A stretch of 64,000 bases of DNA from Micrococcales bacterium (GCA_021287075.1 JAJTBD010000010.1:62001-126000), one strand, 5' to 3'; positions 1-11,844 are shown, counted from the stretch's first letter. The notes: generated by a model from the sequence alone, not told the origin. A program made the numbers and translations.

Positions 1-1899
<1,899 letters not shown>

Positions 1900-2043
1900 T
1901 CACGCGGGCCAGAACCCACCAAGCAAGGCCCCTGTGGACGGTTTTCCGGAGAAACTGCCCGGGTCCGTGACTCCCCATACCCATCCGGGTCCCTCAGCGC
2001 GCGCTAGGTGCGTTTTCGAGAGGTGCGGTATGCCGCCGGGCCG

Positions 2044-2330
2044 GTCGATCTGCATCACCGCGGCCCTGGGCTCGGTGACAAGCTCGCGGTTGCAGTTGCC
2101 CCCCTCGCGGCCGACGCCGCCGAAGGGGGTGCGCAGGTCGCCGATGACGAAGCAGTTGGCGATGCAGATGGGCCCGAAGATCTCCTCGCAGTAGGGCGCG
2201 GCGTCGAGGGCGAGCCGGTCGATGATGGTCGGCCGGACGACCCAGGAGCCGTCCTCGGCCACGCCGCCGGTGGGGCAGTTTCCCCCCAGCTCGCGGGCGC
2301 CCTCGACATGGGAGACGACCTTGTCGAAGT
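2044..2330 (-). pseudogene. Aldehyde dehydrogenase remnant
   Basis: On the minus strand a frame downstream of a TGA near 2335 reads FDKVVSHVEGA, then WVVRPTIIDRL, CEEIFGPICIAN, DLRTPFGGVGREGG and TEPRAAVMQID. These are C-terminal blocks of the aldehyde dehydrogenase superfamily (the EEIFGP motif and the PFGG..GREGG segment before the C-terminus), most like 2-hydroxymuconic-semialdehyde dehydrogenases. The N-terminal two thirds, with the catalytic Cys and Glu regions, are missing. The roughly 80 residues that normally separate EEIFGP from the PFGG block are deleted in frame. It has no plausible start and is therefore a decayed fragment. It sits between gyrB and a lipoprotein gene, a sign of past insertion or rearrangement. 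Confidence 0.75.
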
Positions 2331-2370
2331 GTCACTTGCTCGCCAGCGACGAGAAGCCGGGTCGACAGGC

Positions 2371-3180
2371 TCAGTCGCCGGCCAGGAAGAACTGCCAGGT
2401 GCCTCCCTCGGAGATGCCCGAGCGCCAGCCCATGTAGCCCTCGCCGAACTCCTGGGCGTCCTTGGCCTGCTCCTGGGAGAGCAGACCGGCGGAGACGGCC
2501 TCCTGCCAGGCCGTCGCGTCCTTGGTGCCGGCGGGTGTGGCCACGCGCGGCTGGACCCAGGCGCCCTGGTCGCGTCCCGAGGGGGCTGCGAGCACCCGCG
2601 CCAGCGCGGCATACCGCTGCTCCCTGTCGGGGACGACCAGGGCCTGCTCGGCACCGACCTCACCGAAGGAGAGCCGGGTGCCGCCGGCCTTGGCGAGGGA
2701 GACGAGGGCGGCCCGGTCACAGGTGGTGGCCGCGGCATACAGCCGCTGTGCCAGCGCCGCCGCGGCCGGGCTCATGCCACCGGTGGCGGGCGGTGCGAAG
2801 GTCTTGCCCGTGGCCGAGCACGTGGCCTTGGCGGGGGGCGCCGCGGTGCTTGAGGAGTTGGCGGACGAGGACGCCGAGGTCGTCGTGCTGCTCGTGGAGG
2901 CCGGGCTGGAGGAGGAGCCAGTCGGGGACGTCGAGCCGGCGGCGCTCGTGCTGGTCGCGGCGCTGGTGCTGCTCGACGAGGAGCCGGTCGAGGACGTCGT
3001 GCCGGCGGACGGCGCGGTCACGGCCGGTGCGGAGGCCGGGTCGGAGGTGGCTGACTCGGTGGAGCTGGTGGTGGCGGTGGCACCGTCGCCGGAGTCGGCG
3101 CAGCCGGCCAGTCCCAGCACAGCGACCACGAGAGCCCCGGCGATCGCGGACGTGACGGGAGGGGCAATGGGGCTGGGCAT
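2371..3180 (-). CDS. Secreted lipoprotein with Ser/Thr-rich linker
   Basis: Predicted 269-residue lipoprotein of unknown function. The signal peptide ends in a lipobox (LAGC, Cys about residue 26). A low-complexity Ser/Thr/Ala linker follows (about 30-120), then a C-terminal globular domain with a GYMGWRSGISEGGTW motif near the end. ATG at 3180 has AGGAG upstream at good spacing. The linker and lipid anchor suggest display on the outer face of the membrane. I do not recognise the C-terminal domain; similar tails occur in actinobacterial hypothetical proteins. It is divergent from the LCP gene to its right. Confidence 0.75.
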   Translation of the reverse strand: MPSPIAPPVTSAIAGALVVAVLGLAGCADSGDGATATTSSTESATSDPASAPAVTAPSAGTTSSTGSSSSSTSAATSTSAAGSTSPTGSSSSPASTSSTTTSASSSANSSSTAAPPAKATCSATGKTFAPPATGGMSPAAAALAQRLYAAATTCDRAALVSLAKAGGTRLSFGEVGAEQALVVPDREQRYAALARVLAAPSGRDQGAWVQPRVATPAGTKDATAWQEAVSAGLLSQEQAKDAQEFGEGYMGWRSGISEGGTWQFFLAGD

Positions 3181-3333
3181 CGAGAGCTCCTGGGGTGGGG
3201 TGCGCCGGGTCGTCCTCGAGTATGCCGTCGGGCCGGCCGACCGCGCGGGAGCATCTGCGCGTGTTGGCCGCCGGGCCCTACCCTTGGGTAGTCAAGGAGG
3301 TGCGCCATACCCACCACACCACCGGCCGCCCGC

Positions 3334-4485
3334 GTGGTCTCCCTCAGCCTCGCGCTCGCCCTCTGCCTCAGTGCCTGCACCGGCCCGCTCAACAAGGACG
3401 CGACCGCTCCCGCGAGCCTGCCCCCGCCCACGTCGCCGAGCGCCACCAAGCGGGCCGCCACAGCGGTGACGGTGGCCGGCGTGCCGGCCGACCTCAGACC
3501 GCTCGCGACCGCCCTCTACAGCGGGGGCGCCGTGGCCAGCTCGGGCGCCGGCACCGCCGCGATGAAGGCGCGGACGCGGCCGAGCCGCCCGGTGACCGTC
3601 ACTGGGACCGTCGGCACCTGGGAGGGCACCCCCATCGCGGTGCTCTCGTCCGGACCCGACACCAGCCTGCTCGTCAAGCCCCGGGGCACGGGCTGGACCG
3701 TCGTCGGCGGCTGGTGGCCGCAGCTCGGCGACAACGGCCTGCACCTGGGCGACGGGTCGCGCCGGGTCCTCTTCCTCGGCTCGGACGCCCGCGTGGTCAA
3801 GGGGCAGAAGATCGATCGCTCCAGGGCCGACGCCATCCAGATCGCCGGCATCGACGGCAGGGGCGGCGGGGGCGTCGTCGGGGTGCCGCGCGACTCGTGG
3901 ATGAGCATCCCCGGCCATGGCAAGGACAAGGTCAACGCCTCGATGGTTTTCGGTGGCCCTGCGCTGACCCAGCGCACGATCTCGGCCGGCACCGGGCTGC
4001 CCCTCGACGGCTATGTGCTCACCTGGTTCCAGGGCTTCCACGCCATGACCAACGAGCTGGGCAAGGTCACGGTGACCCTGCCGGTCGACGTGCGCGAGAT
4101 GAAGAAGGGCCGGATCACCCTCGACGGCGCCCAGGCGCTGTGGGTGGCCCGCGAGCGCAAGACGGTGCCCGGGGGCGACTTCGGTCGCAGCACCCACCAG
4201 GGCGTGCTCGTCGCCGGATTCGCCGCCCTCACCCGCGCCAAGGGACCGGACGACTTGCCGCAGACACTGACGATCATCAGCAAGAACGCGCTGAGCAATC
4301 TCAGCGCACAGCAGGCGATCACCTTCGCCGCGTGGACCTACAAAGCCGACCCCACCCGGTTCGGGCGCAAGATCGCCCGTGGCAGCACCGGCACGGCAGG
4401 CGGTGCCTCGGTGGTCTTCGTCGGCCCGCAGGCCCGCGCGGTCTATGCCGACTTCCGCGACGGCAATCTCTCCGGAGCACCATGA
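3334..4485 (+). CDS. LytR-CpsA-Psr (LCP) family protein
   Basis: LCP proteins transfer undecaprenyl-linked glycopolymers onto peptidoglycan at the outer membrane face. The LCP core is recognisable: FLGSDAR, RADAIQIAGID, VVGVPRDSWMSIPGHGKDKVNA, the GLPLDGYVLTWFQGF block and a late R(E)R segment. The N-terminus is a lipoprotein-type signal (LALCLSACTG). The start is uncertain. GTG at 3334 gives a signal lacking a positive n-region. A perfect AAGGAGG (3294-3300) lies six bases before an in-frame ATA at 3307, which would add MPTTPPAAR and a proper n-region. The stop overlaps the next gene's ATG (ATGA), so the two are probably co-translated. Confidence 0.85.
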   Translation: MVSLSLALALCLSACTGPLNKDATAPASLPPPTSPSATKRAATAVTVAGVPADLRPLATALYSGGAVASSGAGTAAMKARTRPSRPVTVTGTVGTWEGTPIAVLSSGPDTSLLVKPRGTGWTVVGGWWPQLGDNGLHLGDGSRRVLFLGSDARVVKGQKIDRSRADAIQIAGIDGRGGGGVVGVPRDSWMSIPGHGKDKVNASMVFGGPALTQRTISAGTGLPLDGYVLTWFQGFHAMTNELGKVTVTLPVDVREMKKGRITLDGAQALWVARERKTVPGGDFGRSTHQGVLVAGFAALTRAKGPDDLPQTLTIISKNALSNLSAQQAITFAAWTYKADPTRFGRKIARGSTGTAGGASVVFVGPQARAVYADFRDGNLSGAP

Positions 4486-5039
4486 GCACCCATCGCGACC
4501 ACCGGGTTAGCGCGGCCCTGTCACAGGCCGGCCGTGCCGCCAATCTCGACCGCGCCGGCCGGGCGGCGACGCTCAGTGCGGCCGGCACCATGGCCGCAGC
4601 CGGCGCGTTGCTGGGGGTGCTCACCTCGGTGGCACTGACCGCCGTGCACGTGTGGGTGACCGGGTCGAGGACCCTCGTCGACGCGTTGGGGCCGGGAATC
4701 GCCACCCTCATCGCGTTCACCGTCATCGGGATGCTCATCGGTGGTTACACGGGTGTGCTGTCGGCGCGCGCTGCGATGCGCGCGCCGGACAGGGGGCGGG
4801 CCGGCGTGGGGGCGATGAGCGCCTTCCTGCTCGCCGCGGCCGTGCTCTTTGTCGCCTGCTCAGCGGTGCATCCGACCCCCTCCGGGCCGACGCTCGGCGC
4901 CCCCAGCCCCGACTTCTTCGTCACCTATGGGCCGCTGACGCTGCCGGCCCACCTGGTTGGCCTGTTCCTGGCCGGCGCGGTCGGCCGCGACGCCTATGAC
5001 CGCCTCAGTCTGGCCCGCGAGTCCGCACACCAGGACTGA
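4482..5039 (+). CDS. Hypothetical four-helix membrane protein
   Basis: 185-residue integral membrane protein, not recognised. Hydrophobic segments lie at about residues 40-65 (MAAAGALLGVLTSVALTAV), 72-95, 108-128 (MSAFLLAAAVLFVACSA) and 145-165, with a short cytoplasmic-looking N-terminus. The ATG overlaps the stop of the LCP gene by four bases, implying translational coupling and a possible envelope-related role. It converges on dciA with only ten bases between the stops. Confidence 0.7.
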   Translation: MSTHRDHRVSAALSQAGRAANLDRAGRAATLSAAGTMAAAGALLGVLTSVALTAVHVWVTGSRTLVDALGPGIATLIAFTVIGMLIGGYTGVLSARAAMRAPDRGRAGVGAMSAFLLAAAVLFVACSAVHPTPSGPTLGAPSPDFFVTYGPLTLPAHLVGLFLAGAVGRDAYDRLSLARESAHQD

Positions 5040-5048
5040 GCCGAGCAC

Positions 5049-5633
5049 TCAGCCGTAGGTGTCACGCACCCCGCGACCATCGGAGATCCTGCGGGGGCCG
5101 CGTGACCACGTCGGCGCGCTCGGACCCACGATCCGCAGTTCGGTGACCGTGCCCTTGCCTGCCTCGTCGTCGATGCGCCCGATGAGGGTCGACTCCAGCA
5201 GGCGCAGCTGGGTGGCCCAGGCGGTCGACTCGGCCCGCACGGTCAGTACCCCACGCTCGAAGGAGACCGGTTGGCTGTGTGCGGCGATGTCGGCACCGAC
5301 GATCTGGGGCCAACGACCCATCACAGATCCGGCCGCGACGTCGACCTTCCAGGCGCGGTCGGTGACGAGCTGGTCGACCTGGTCGCCGATCAGCTCGGGG
5401 TCGCGCCCGCCCCTGCGTGACGACGGCTCGGCCCGCTCACCCGGCCGCCGCCGTCGCATGGGTCGGATCCCCGGTCGCAGCCCCTTGTCCCTGGCGGCCG
5501 CCCGGGCCCGGGCCAGCGCCGACGCGGCCGCATCCTCCACAGGTGTGGAAACGTCTGTGGAATCAGCCGCTGGCACAGCACGATCGGTGTGCTCTCGCGG
5601 TGAATCGCCTGTCTCATCGCGACTCTGCGTCAT
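5049..5633 (-). CDS. dciA: DciA-like DUF721 protein
   Basis: 194 residues. The C-terminal half (about 95-180) matches the DUF721/DciA family: [31 protein letters not shown], then [17 protein letters not shown]. In bacteria lacking DnaC/DnaI, DciA helps load or operate the replicative helicase DnaB. The N-terminal half is basic, low-complexity and probably disordered. Its start overlaps the 3' end of recF by 20 bases, the standard actinobacterial recF-dciA coupling. The usual next gene, gyrB, is displaced by the 2.0-5.0 kb insertion. Confidence 0.88.
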   Translation of the reverse strand: MTQSRDETGDSPREHTDRAVPAADSTDVSTPVEDAAASALARARAAARDKGLRPGIRPMRRRRPGERAEPSSRRGGRDPELIGDQVDQLVTDRAWKVDVAAGSVMGRWPQIVGADIAAHSQPVSFERGVLTVRAESTAWATQLRLLESTLIGRIDDEAGKGTVTELRIVGPSAPTWSRGPRRISDGRGVRDTYG

Positions 5634-6822
5634 TGCTCACCACCGATCCCAGCTCAACCGTGAAGGACTGTCCCGCAAGGGATTCGGGCACATCGTCGCT
5701 GACTGCGGCGGTGATCAGCACCTGCTCACAGTCGGCTACCATCGCGGCGAGCCGCTCGCGACGACCGGAGTCGAGCTCGGCAAAGACATCATCGAGGATA
5801 AGGACCGGGTCGTCGCCGAGATCGTGCCGCAGCAGCTGGTATGCCGCGAGCTTGAGGGCTAGCGCAAAGCTCCAGCTCTCGCCGTGGCTGGCATAGCCCT
5901 TTGCGGGCAGCTCGCCGAGCTGGAGGACCAGGTCGTCACGGTGCGGCCCGACCAGCGAGACACCACGCTGGATCTCGTTGTCCCGCACCGCATCCATTGA
6001 GTCGAGCAGCTCTTGTCGCAGCCGATCGATCTCGGGCACCTCGCCGGCCGCGATGGCCTCGGCGGCCGACTCTCGCAGCGACGAGCGATAGGTGACCCGG
6101 GCGGCCGACTGCCCGGCGCTGACCTCGTCATAAGCCTGCTCGAGATAGGGGCCGAGGTCGCGCAGCAGCCGCAGCCGCGCATAGAGCAGCGTCGAGCCCA
6201 CCTCTGCCAGATGCGAGTTCCAGACATCGAGAGTGTGCAGGGCACTGGCTCGCGCCTCATCCTGGTCCTCGCCATCGGGTCGTCGGCCGCGTCGGCTGCC
6301 ACGTGCCAGCACGGGCTGGGCCGACTTCAGCAGGGCATTGCGCTGCTTGAGGATCTTGTCGTAGTCGCTACGCACCCCTGCCCAGCGTGGCTGGCGGGCG
6401 ACGAGAAGGTCATCGAGGAATCGGCGCCGCTCGCTCGGGTCGCCCTTCACCAGGGCAAGATCCTCGGGCGCGAAGAGGACAGTGCGCAGCGTGCCGAGCA
6501 CCTCGCGCGGGCGCGTGAGGGGGGAGCGGTTGAGGCGGGCCCGGTTGGCCCGCCCGGGGTTGATCTCCAGCTCGACGAGCGTCTCTCGGCCGGCACGCAC
6601 GACCGCGCCCCTGATGACCGCCTGCTCGGCCCCGAAGCGCACCAGCGGCTGGTCGGTGGCGACGCGGTGGCTGGCCAGGCTGGCCAGATAGCCGATGGCC
6701 TCCACGAGGTTGGTCTTGCCCTGCCCGTTGCGGCCGACCAGCGTCGTCACGCCGGGCTCCAGCGGCAGCTCGGCGCTCGGATAGCTGCGGAAGTCCGAGG
6801 CGGTCAGGTGTCGGACGAACAC
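5614..6822 (-). CDS. recF: DNA replication and repair protein RecF
   Basis: 402-residue SMC-like ATPase that with RecO and RecR loads RecA at gaps and stalled forks. It has Walker [16 protein letters not shown] near residue 31-45, the signature SLVGPHRDD in the C-terminal third and Walker [16 protein letters not shown] at 6822 (giving [14 protein letters not shown]) is chosen because it matches the family N-terminus; the frame runs open for another 36 codons with no family similarity. The gene overlaps dciA downstream and lies downstream of gnd. Confidence 0.95.
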   Translation of the reverse strand: MFVRHLTASDFRSYPSAELPLEPGVTTLVGRNGQGKTNLVEAIGYLASLASHRVATDQPLVRFGAEQAVIRGAVVRAGRETLVELEINPGRANRARLNRSPLTRPREVLGTLRTVLFAPEDLALVKGDPSERRRFLDDLLVARQPRWAGVRSDYDKILKQRNALLKSAQPVLARGSRRGRRPDGEDQDEARASALHTLDVWNSHLAEVGSTLLYARLRLLRDLGPYLEQAYDEVSAGQSAARVTYRSSLRESAAEAIAAGEVPEIDRLRQELLDSMDAVRDNEIQRGVSLVGPHRDDLVLQLGELPAKGYASHGESWSFALALKLAAYQLLRHDLGDDPVLILDDVFAELDSGRRERLAAMVADCEQVLITAAVSDDVPESLAGQSFTVELGSVVSNDAESR

Positions 6823-6973
6823 GAGGCGGCTCTCTTCGGCTGATGGGCGCTGGTCGGGTCGGCGGGCGTGGTGCGGCCGCTGCGGCGCGCACACGGCATT
6901 CTCCCCCGGACAACGCGCTCGGCCCACCATCCCCTCGCGAGGTGGTGGGCCGGGCGTGGGTATGCCGCGTGGC

Positions 6974-8164
6974 TCAGGCGCGCCTGGCGGCGGCCTTCTT
7001 TGCCGTCGCCTTCTTTGCCGTCTTCGTCGCCGCGGCCTTCTTGGTCGTCGCCTTGCGGGCCGACCCGGTGCCGGACGTCGGGCCCGCGGTGCTCGTGCTG
7101 GTGCGGCCGCGGGTCGTCGAGCCCGCCGAGCCGGTGCCCGAGGACGGGCCGGCGGAGGCGGCGGCCTTGCCCTTGGCGGTGGCCTTGCGGGCGGTCGTCT
7201 TCTTGGCCGCCTTCTTGGCGACCTTCTTGACGGCCTTGGGGTGGCGCAGCTCCTCGGCCTCGGCGCGCAGCTTCTGGCCCTCCTTGACGGTCATCACGTC
7301 GTGCCCGCCGAACTGGCCACGCAGCGCGGCCACGGCCTTCATCGTGGGCGACTCCTCCTGGCGAGAGGCGAAGCGCGCGAAGAGCGAGGCGGAGATGACC
7401 GGCATCGGCACGGAGTTGGCGATGGCCTCCTCCACGGTCCAGCGACCCTCGCCCGAGTCGACGGTGAAGCCGGAGACGTCCTCGAGGTGCTCGTCCTCCT
7501 CCAGCGCCTTGACCAGCAGGTCGAGCAGCCAGGAGCGCACGACCGTGCCGCGGGTCCAGGCCTTGAAGGCGCCCGGCACGTTGGTGACGATGTCCTTGGC
7601 CTCGAGCAGCTCATAGCCCTCGGCATAGGCGGCCATCAGGCCGTACTCGATGCCGTTGTGGACCATCTTGGCGTAGTGGCCGGCGCCGACCTTGCCGGCG
7701 TGGACGAAGCCCTCCTCGCGCGGGCCTTCGGGGCGCAGCGCGTCGAAGATCGGCATGGCCCGCTTGACCTGGCCCGCCTGGCCGCCGACCATCAGTCCGT
7801 AGCCGTTCTCCAGGCCCCAGATGCCACCGGAGACACCGCAGTCGAGATAGGCGATGCCCTTCTTCTTGAGCATCTCGGCGTTGTCGAAGTCGTCGGTGAA
7901 GCGGCTGTTGCCGCCGTCGATGACCAGGTCGCCGGGCTCGAGCAGGTCGCCGAGCTGGGCGACGGTCTGCCGGGTGGGGTCACCCGAGGGGACCATCACC
8001 CACACCACGCGCGGTGCCTCGAGCGCATCGACCAGCGCCTTCATCGACTTCACGTCGGAGACCTTGGGGTTGCGGTCGTAGCCGATGACCTCGTGGCCGG
8101 CATTGCGGATGCGCTCGCGCATGTTGCCGCCCATCTTGCCCAGACCGATCAGACCCAGCTGCAT
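6974..8164 (-). CDS. gnd: 6-phosphogluconate dehydrogenase with Lys/Ala-rich tail
   Basis: Decarboxylating 6-phosphogluconate dehydrogenase of the pentose phosphate pathway, short (about 300-residue) class. It has the N-terminal NAD(P) Rossmann motif GLGKMGGNM (residues 6-14), the substrate-site block [21 protein letters not shown] and [12 protein letters not shown] with catalytic Lys/Asn. After about residue 300 it continues into a roughly 95-residue tail of [15 protein letters not shown] and [19 protein letters not shown] repeats broken by a Ser/Thr/Gly-rich patch. The tail resembles histone H1-like or HupB C-termini and is not part of the enzyme fold. gnd between dnaN and recF is a known actinobacterial arrangement. 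Confidence 0.95.
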   Translation of the reverse strand: MQLGLIGLGKMGGNMRERIRNAGHEVIGYDRNPKVSDVKSMKALVDALEAPRVVWVMVPSGDPTRQTVAQLGDLLEPGDLVIDGGNSRFTDDFDNAEMLKKKGIAYLDCGVSGGIWGLENGYGLMVGGQAGQVKRAMPIFDALRPEGPREEGFVHAGKVGAGHYAKMVHNGIEYGLMAAYAEGYELLEAKDIVTNVPGAFKAWTRGTVVRSWLLDLLVKALEEDEHLEDVSGFTVDSGEGRWTVEEAIANSVPMPVISASLFARFASRQEESPTMKAVAALRGQFGGHDVMTVKEGQKLRAEAEELRHPKAVKKVAKKAAKKTTARKATAKGKAAASAGPSSGTGSAGSTTRGRTSTSTAGPTSGTGSARKATTKKAAATKTAKKATAKKAAARRA

Positions 8165-8254
8165 GACGAAGACCTCACTGTGTTGGGGGAGAAGCTGTTC
8201 ACACTTGGGTCGAGGCTACGCCCTGACCACGCGGCATACCGGCCGTCGACGGGC

Positions 8255-9388
8255 TCAGCTGGCGAAACGCACCGGCATCAGGACATAGCGATAGGAGGTG
8301 TCGGCCTCGCCATCGGCCTCGGCCTGCCCGGACATCACCGCGGGCCGCGAGGGCTGGGTGAAGGACAGGCGGGTGAAGTCGGTGCCGACCGCGCCCAGCC
8401 CGTCGAGCAGGAAGTGGGGGTTGAACGCGATCTCGATCTCCGGGCCGGCGAGGGTGGACTCGACGGCCTCGGACGCCTGGGCGTCCTCGCCGGTGCCGGC
8501 CTCGATGGCGACCTGGCCGTCGCTGAAGCGCAGCCGCACGGGGGTGTTGCGCTCGGCGACGAGGGCCACGCGCTTGACCGCCTCGACGAGCTCGGCGGTC
8601 TTGACGACCGCCTCGCTGTCGGAGCTGGAGGGGAAGATCGACTGGACCTTGGGGTATTCGCCGTCGAGGAGACGGGTGGTGGTGCGACGCTGCCCGGCCT
8701 CGAAGCCGATCAGGCCGTCTCCGCCGGCGCTGTCGCCCAGGGCCACCTCGATGGAGCCGGCCGCGCCGAGCGCCCGCGCGGTCTCCGAGAGGGTGCGGGC
8801 CGGGACGAGCGCGATGTGGCTGGCGTCGGAGGCCTCCGGGTTCCAGGTCAGCTCGCGCATGGCCAGGCGGTAGCGGTCGGTGGCGAGCAGGGTGATCTTC
8901 TCGCCCTCGATCTCGACGCGCACGCCCGTGAGGATCGGCAGGGTGTCGCCCTTGTCGGCGGCGATGGAGACCTGCGCGACGGCCTGGGTGAAGACGTCGC
9001 CGGCGATCGTGCCGCTCGGGGCGGGCGACGCCGGCAGCGTCGGGTAGTCGTCGCTGGGCATCTGGAGCAGGCTGAAGCGGGAGCTGCCGCAGGTCACCTG
9101 GACCTTGGCGCCCTCGGTCGCGACGTCGACCGGCTTGGCCGGGAGGTTGCGGGAGATGTCGGCGAGCAGGCGGCCGAGCACGAGCACGGTGCCGGGCTCG
9201 GCGACGTCGGCGGGCACGGTGATGCGGGCGGAGACCTCGTAGTCGAAGGCGGAGAGGGTGATGGTCCCCTCGTCGCTGGCCTCGATGAGCACACCGGCGA
9301 GCACCGGGACCGGCGGGCGCGCCGGCAGACCACGGGCCACCCAGGTGACCGCCTCGGCGAGGACCTCGCGCTCAACGCGGAACTTCAC
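8255..9388 (-). CDS. dnaN: DNA polymerase III sliding clamp
   Basis: 377-residue beta clamp, the processivity ring of DNA polymerase III. It begins MKFRVEREVLAEAVTWVARGLPARPPVPVLAG, which matches family N-termini. Later blocks include the ISRNLPAKPV loop and the C-terminus SYRYVLMPVR typical of actinobacterial DnaN. GTG at 9388 is chosen by length and similarity; a purine-rich GGGCAGG lies upstream and an in-frame GTG at 9406 is the alternative. The start region overlaps one variant copy of the dispersed 9-mer. It lies directly downstream of oriC. Confidence 0.96.
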   Translation of the reverse strand: MKFRVEREVLAEAVTWVARGLPARPPVPVLAGVLIEASDEGTITLSAFDYEVSARITVPADVAEPGTVLVLGRLLADISRNLPAKPVDVATEGAKVQVTCGSSRFSLLQMPSDDYPTLPASPAPSGTIAGDVFTQAVAQVSIAADKGDTLPILTGVRVEIEGEKITLLATDRYRLAMRELTWNPEASDASHIALVPARTLSETARALGAAGSIEVALGDSAGGDGLIGFEAGQRRTTTRLLDGEYPKVQSIFPSSSDSEAVVKTAELVEAVKRVALVAERNTPVRLRFSDGQVAIEAGTGEDAQASEAVESTLAGPEIEIAFNPHFLLDGLGAVGTDFTRLSFTQPSRPAVMSGQAEADGEADTSYRYVLMPVRFAS

Positions 9389-9639
9389 GGCATACCTGCC
9401 CTTCACTGCCGCCGCCAGGGGCGGCACGGACGCAAGCCGCGCGGGCACGCGCGACCCACGGCAGGTGGATCCGCCGTGGAGGAATGACACTAACGCTCCC
9501 ACGTCACCGGCGAAAGCCGAGGGCCCAAAGTGCCGCTCCTCCAGTGGCCTGCCTGTCCCTGTGCTGCACTCAGGTGCGGGCCGGGGCAATCCCCAGGTAC
9601 TCGGGGCGGGATCTGGGAGATGGAAGGTTCAGTAGTCAT

Positions 9640-10060
9640 TGTCGGCGCTGTGGACGCGGTGGATATCCCGTGTCTGCGCAGGTCAGAGGCCCGTGATGGG
9701 TGTGGACGGCGGGTGGAGGGGGCGGTGCGGAGACAAGGGGTCGCTGTGGACGCGATCGCGTCGCCCACACGGCATACACAGGTATGCCGCGTTTTCCCCA
9801 GGTGTCGGCCGGTCCGGTCCACGTCCCCTCCACCGGTTCTCCACAGGGGTGGGCGGCGGGGTGCTGCCGTGCGTTCGCGACGCGGGTGTTGTGGATAACT
9901 TCGCGGGATTCGTGCTCAGGATCCCCACAGCCCACAGAGTTATCCCCAGTGTGTGGATGCCTGCGGGGGCATCTGGGCGGCGAGCGGCTGCTGACGGCGC
10001 GGTGACGTCCCGGTTACGGGGCGGTCTCGGGCAGCCCACAGCTGTGGACAGCGGTGGGGA
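9640..10060. other. oriC: Chromosomal replication origin oriC
   Basis: The 854-base gap between dnaN and dnaA contains a cluster of DnaA-box-like 9-mers. On the plus strand: TGTGGACGC (9649), TGTGGACGG (9701), TGTGGACGC (9745), a consensus TGTGGATAA (9892-9900, the complement of TTATCCACA), TGTGGATGC (9952) and TGTGGACAG (10043). Opposite or degenerate boxes are TTCTCCACA (9837) and TTATCCCCA (9940). Location, spacing and density are those of actinobacterial oriC. Most boxes face the same way, and the GGAC variant dominates as in other high-GC genomes. I see no strongly AT-rich unwinding element. The rest of 9389-10242 holds no convincing gene; two dispersed 9-mers lie at 9782 and 10199. Confidence 0.9.
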
Positions 10061-10242
10061 AAACTCCCGGTGGGAAATCGCGCGGGGGCGCTCAGGCCGA
10101 AGGCGTGGGCGGCTCGGGCAGGGAACAGGAACCGCCCACGCAAGATGATGGACGTGCTGGTGGCCGGGGATGGTTGCCCCCGATGTCAGGGATTTTCCGT
10201 ATGCCGCGTCCGGCCGGGTGGGCGCGCCGCCTGGCGGGCGGC

Positions 10243-11844
10243 TCAGCGCGACTGCTGCTTGATCCTGTTGGTGAGCTCGGTGACCTGGTTGTAGATGGCC
10301 CGGCGCTCGCCCATCAGCTCGCGGATCTTGCGGTCGGCGTGCATGACGGTGGTGTGGTCGCGGCCGCCGAACTGCTGGCCGATCTTGGGCAGCGAGAGGT
10401 CGGTCAGCTCGCGGCACAGATACATCGCGATCTGGCGGGCGGTCACCAGCACCCGGGAGCGGGAGGTGCCGCACAGGTCCTCGATGGTCAGCCCGAAATA
10501 GGCCGCGGTCTGGGCCATGATCAGCGCCGAGGTGATCTGGCTGCCCTGCTCGTTGGGGATCAGGTCCTTGAGCACGATCTCGGCCAGGCCCAGGTCGACC
10601 GACTGGCGATTGAGCGAGGCGAAGGCGGTCACCCGGATCAGGGCGCCCTCGAGCTCGCGGATGTTGGTCGAGATGCGGCTGGCGATGAACTCCAGCACCT
10701 CATCGGGCGCCTGCATGCGCTCCTGGATGGCCTTCTTGCGCAGGATCGCGATGCGGGTCTCGAGGTCGGGCGGCTGCACGTCGGTGAGCAGGCCCCACTC
10801 GAACCGGCTGCGCATCCGCTCCTCGAAGCCCGAGAGCAGCTTGGGCGGCACGTCGGAGGTGATCACGACCTGCTTGTTGGCGTTGTGCAGCGTGTTGAAG
10901 GTGTGGAAGAACTCCTCCTGCGTCTGCACCTTGCCCTGGAGGAACTGGATGTCGTCGATGAGCAGCACGTCGACGTCGCGGTAGCGGCGCTGGAAGGCCG
11001 CGGCCTTGTCGTCGCGGATGGAGTTGATGAAGTCGTTGGTGAACTCCTCGGAGTTCACATAGCGCACCTTCACGTGCGGGAAGAGGTTGCGCGCGTAGTG
11101 ACCGATCGCGTGGAGCAGGTGGGTCTTGCCCAGACCCGAGTCGCCATAGACGAAGAGCGGGTTGTAGGCCTTGGCCGGTGCCTCGGCGACCGCGACCGCG
11201 GCGGCGTGGGCGAAGCGGTTGGAGCTGCCGATGACGAAGGTGTCGAAGGTGTACTTGGGGTTGAGCCGGGTCGCGTCGGTCGGCTCCAGGGGCACGCTGC
11301 GCAGCCGGCCCGGCCCGGACTCGGTCGGGGCCCCATAGGTGTCGCGGGTGCTGGTGTCGGTGCCGGCCGGCGGTGTGTGCCCCGCCGGGCGCGGCTCGGT
11401 GCGGGCGTCGCCGGGGGCATCGCCGAGCGAGGCGGCACCCGGCACCGGCGGCAGGTCCAGGCCCAGCTGCCCACCGGGCAGCTCGACGGACTCCCCCGGA
11501 CGCGGCTCGTCGACGCCCTCCTGGGAGTGCACGAGCTCGGGGTCGTCGCTCAGGCCCGCGGTCGGCGGCACCTCGTCGCCGAGGGAGGCGTCGACGGTGA
11601 CCGCCAGGCGCACCTCGCGGCCGAGCCGGTTGGACAGCGCCGCGGTCACCTGGGTGCGCAGGCGCGTCTCGACGATCTCCTTGGTGAAGTCGTTGGGGAC
11701 CGCGAGCAGCGCGGTCTCGTCGAGCAGTCCGATGAGCTTGGCGAGGGAGAGGAAGGCCCGCTGGGTGACCGGGAGCCCGTCGGCGTCGAGGTCGGCGACG
11801 GTCTGCTGCCAGATCTGTCCGTAGTCGGCGTCCGCGGTCGACAC
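10243..11844 (-). CDS. dnaA: Chromosomal replication initiator DnaA
   Basis: 533-residue AAA+ initiator that binds DnaA boxes and opens oriC. It has an N-terminal domain I ([15 protein letters not shown]..), a long acidic/proline linker (about 100-195), the AAA+ core with Walker [16 protein letters not shown] and Walker [15 protein letters not shown], and domain IV with [19 protein letters not shown] and the DNA-binding signature [14 protein letters not shown] at 11844 has GAGGTGA eight bases upstream. A longer frame to 11979 crosses the DnaA-box leader and is unlikely to be coding. Confidence 0.98.
   Translation of the reverse strand: MSTADADYGQIWQQTVADLDADGLPVTQRAFLSLAKLIGLLDETALLAVPNDFTKEIVETRLRTQVTAALSNRLGREVRLAVTVDASLGDEVPPTAGLSDDPELVHSQEGVDEPRPGESVELPGGQLGLDLPPVPGAASLGDAPGDARTEPRPAGHTPPAGTDTSTRDTYGAPTESGPGRLRSVPLEPTDATRLNPKYTFDTFVIGSSNRFAHAAAVAVAEAPAKAYNPLFVYGDSGLGKTHLLHAIGHYARNLFPHVKVRYVNSEEFTNDFINSIRDDKAAAFQRRYRDVDVLLIDDIQFLQGKVQTQEEFFHTFNTLHNANKQVVITSDVPPKLLSGFEERMRSRFEWGLLTDVQPPDLETRIAILRKKAIQERMQAPDEVLEFIASRISTNIRELEGALIRVTAFASLNRQSVDLGLAEIVLKDLIPNEQGSQITSALIMAQTAAYFGLTIEDLCGTSRSRVLVTARQIAMYLCRELTDLSLPKIGQQFGGRDHTTVMHADRKIRELMGERRAIYNQVTELTNRIKQQSR

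Noticed and set aside
1900..2040. C-terminal continuation of the aldehyde dehydrogenase frame
   Set aside because: Similarity stops after AVMQID; the remaining frame is chance coding into the gyrB leader.
9636..10474. Several overlapping frames in the origin region on both strands
   Set aside because: They overlap the DnaA-box cluster, lack family similarity and have no consistent start signals.
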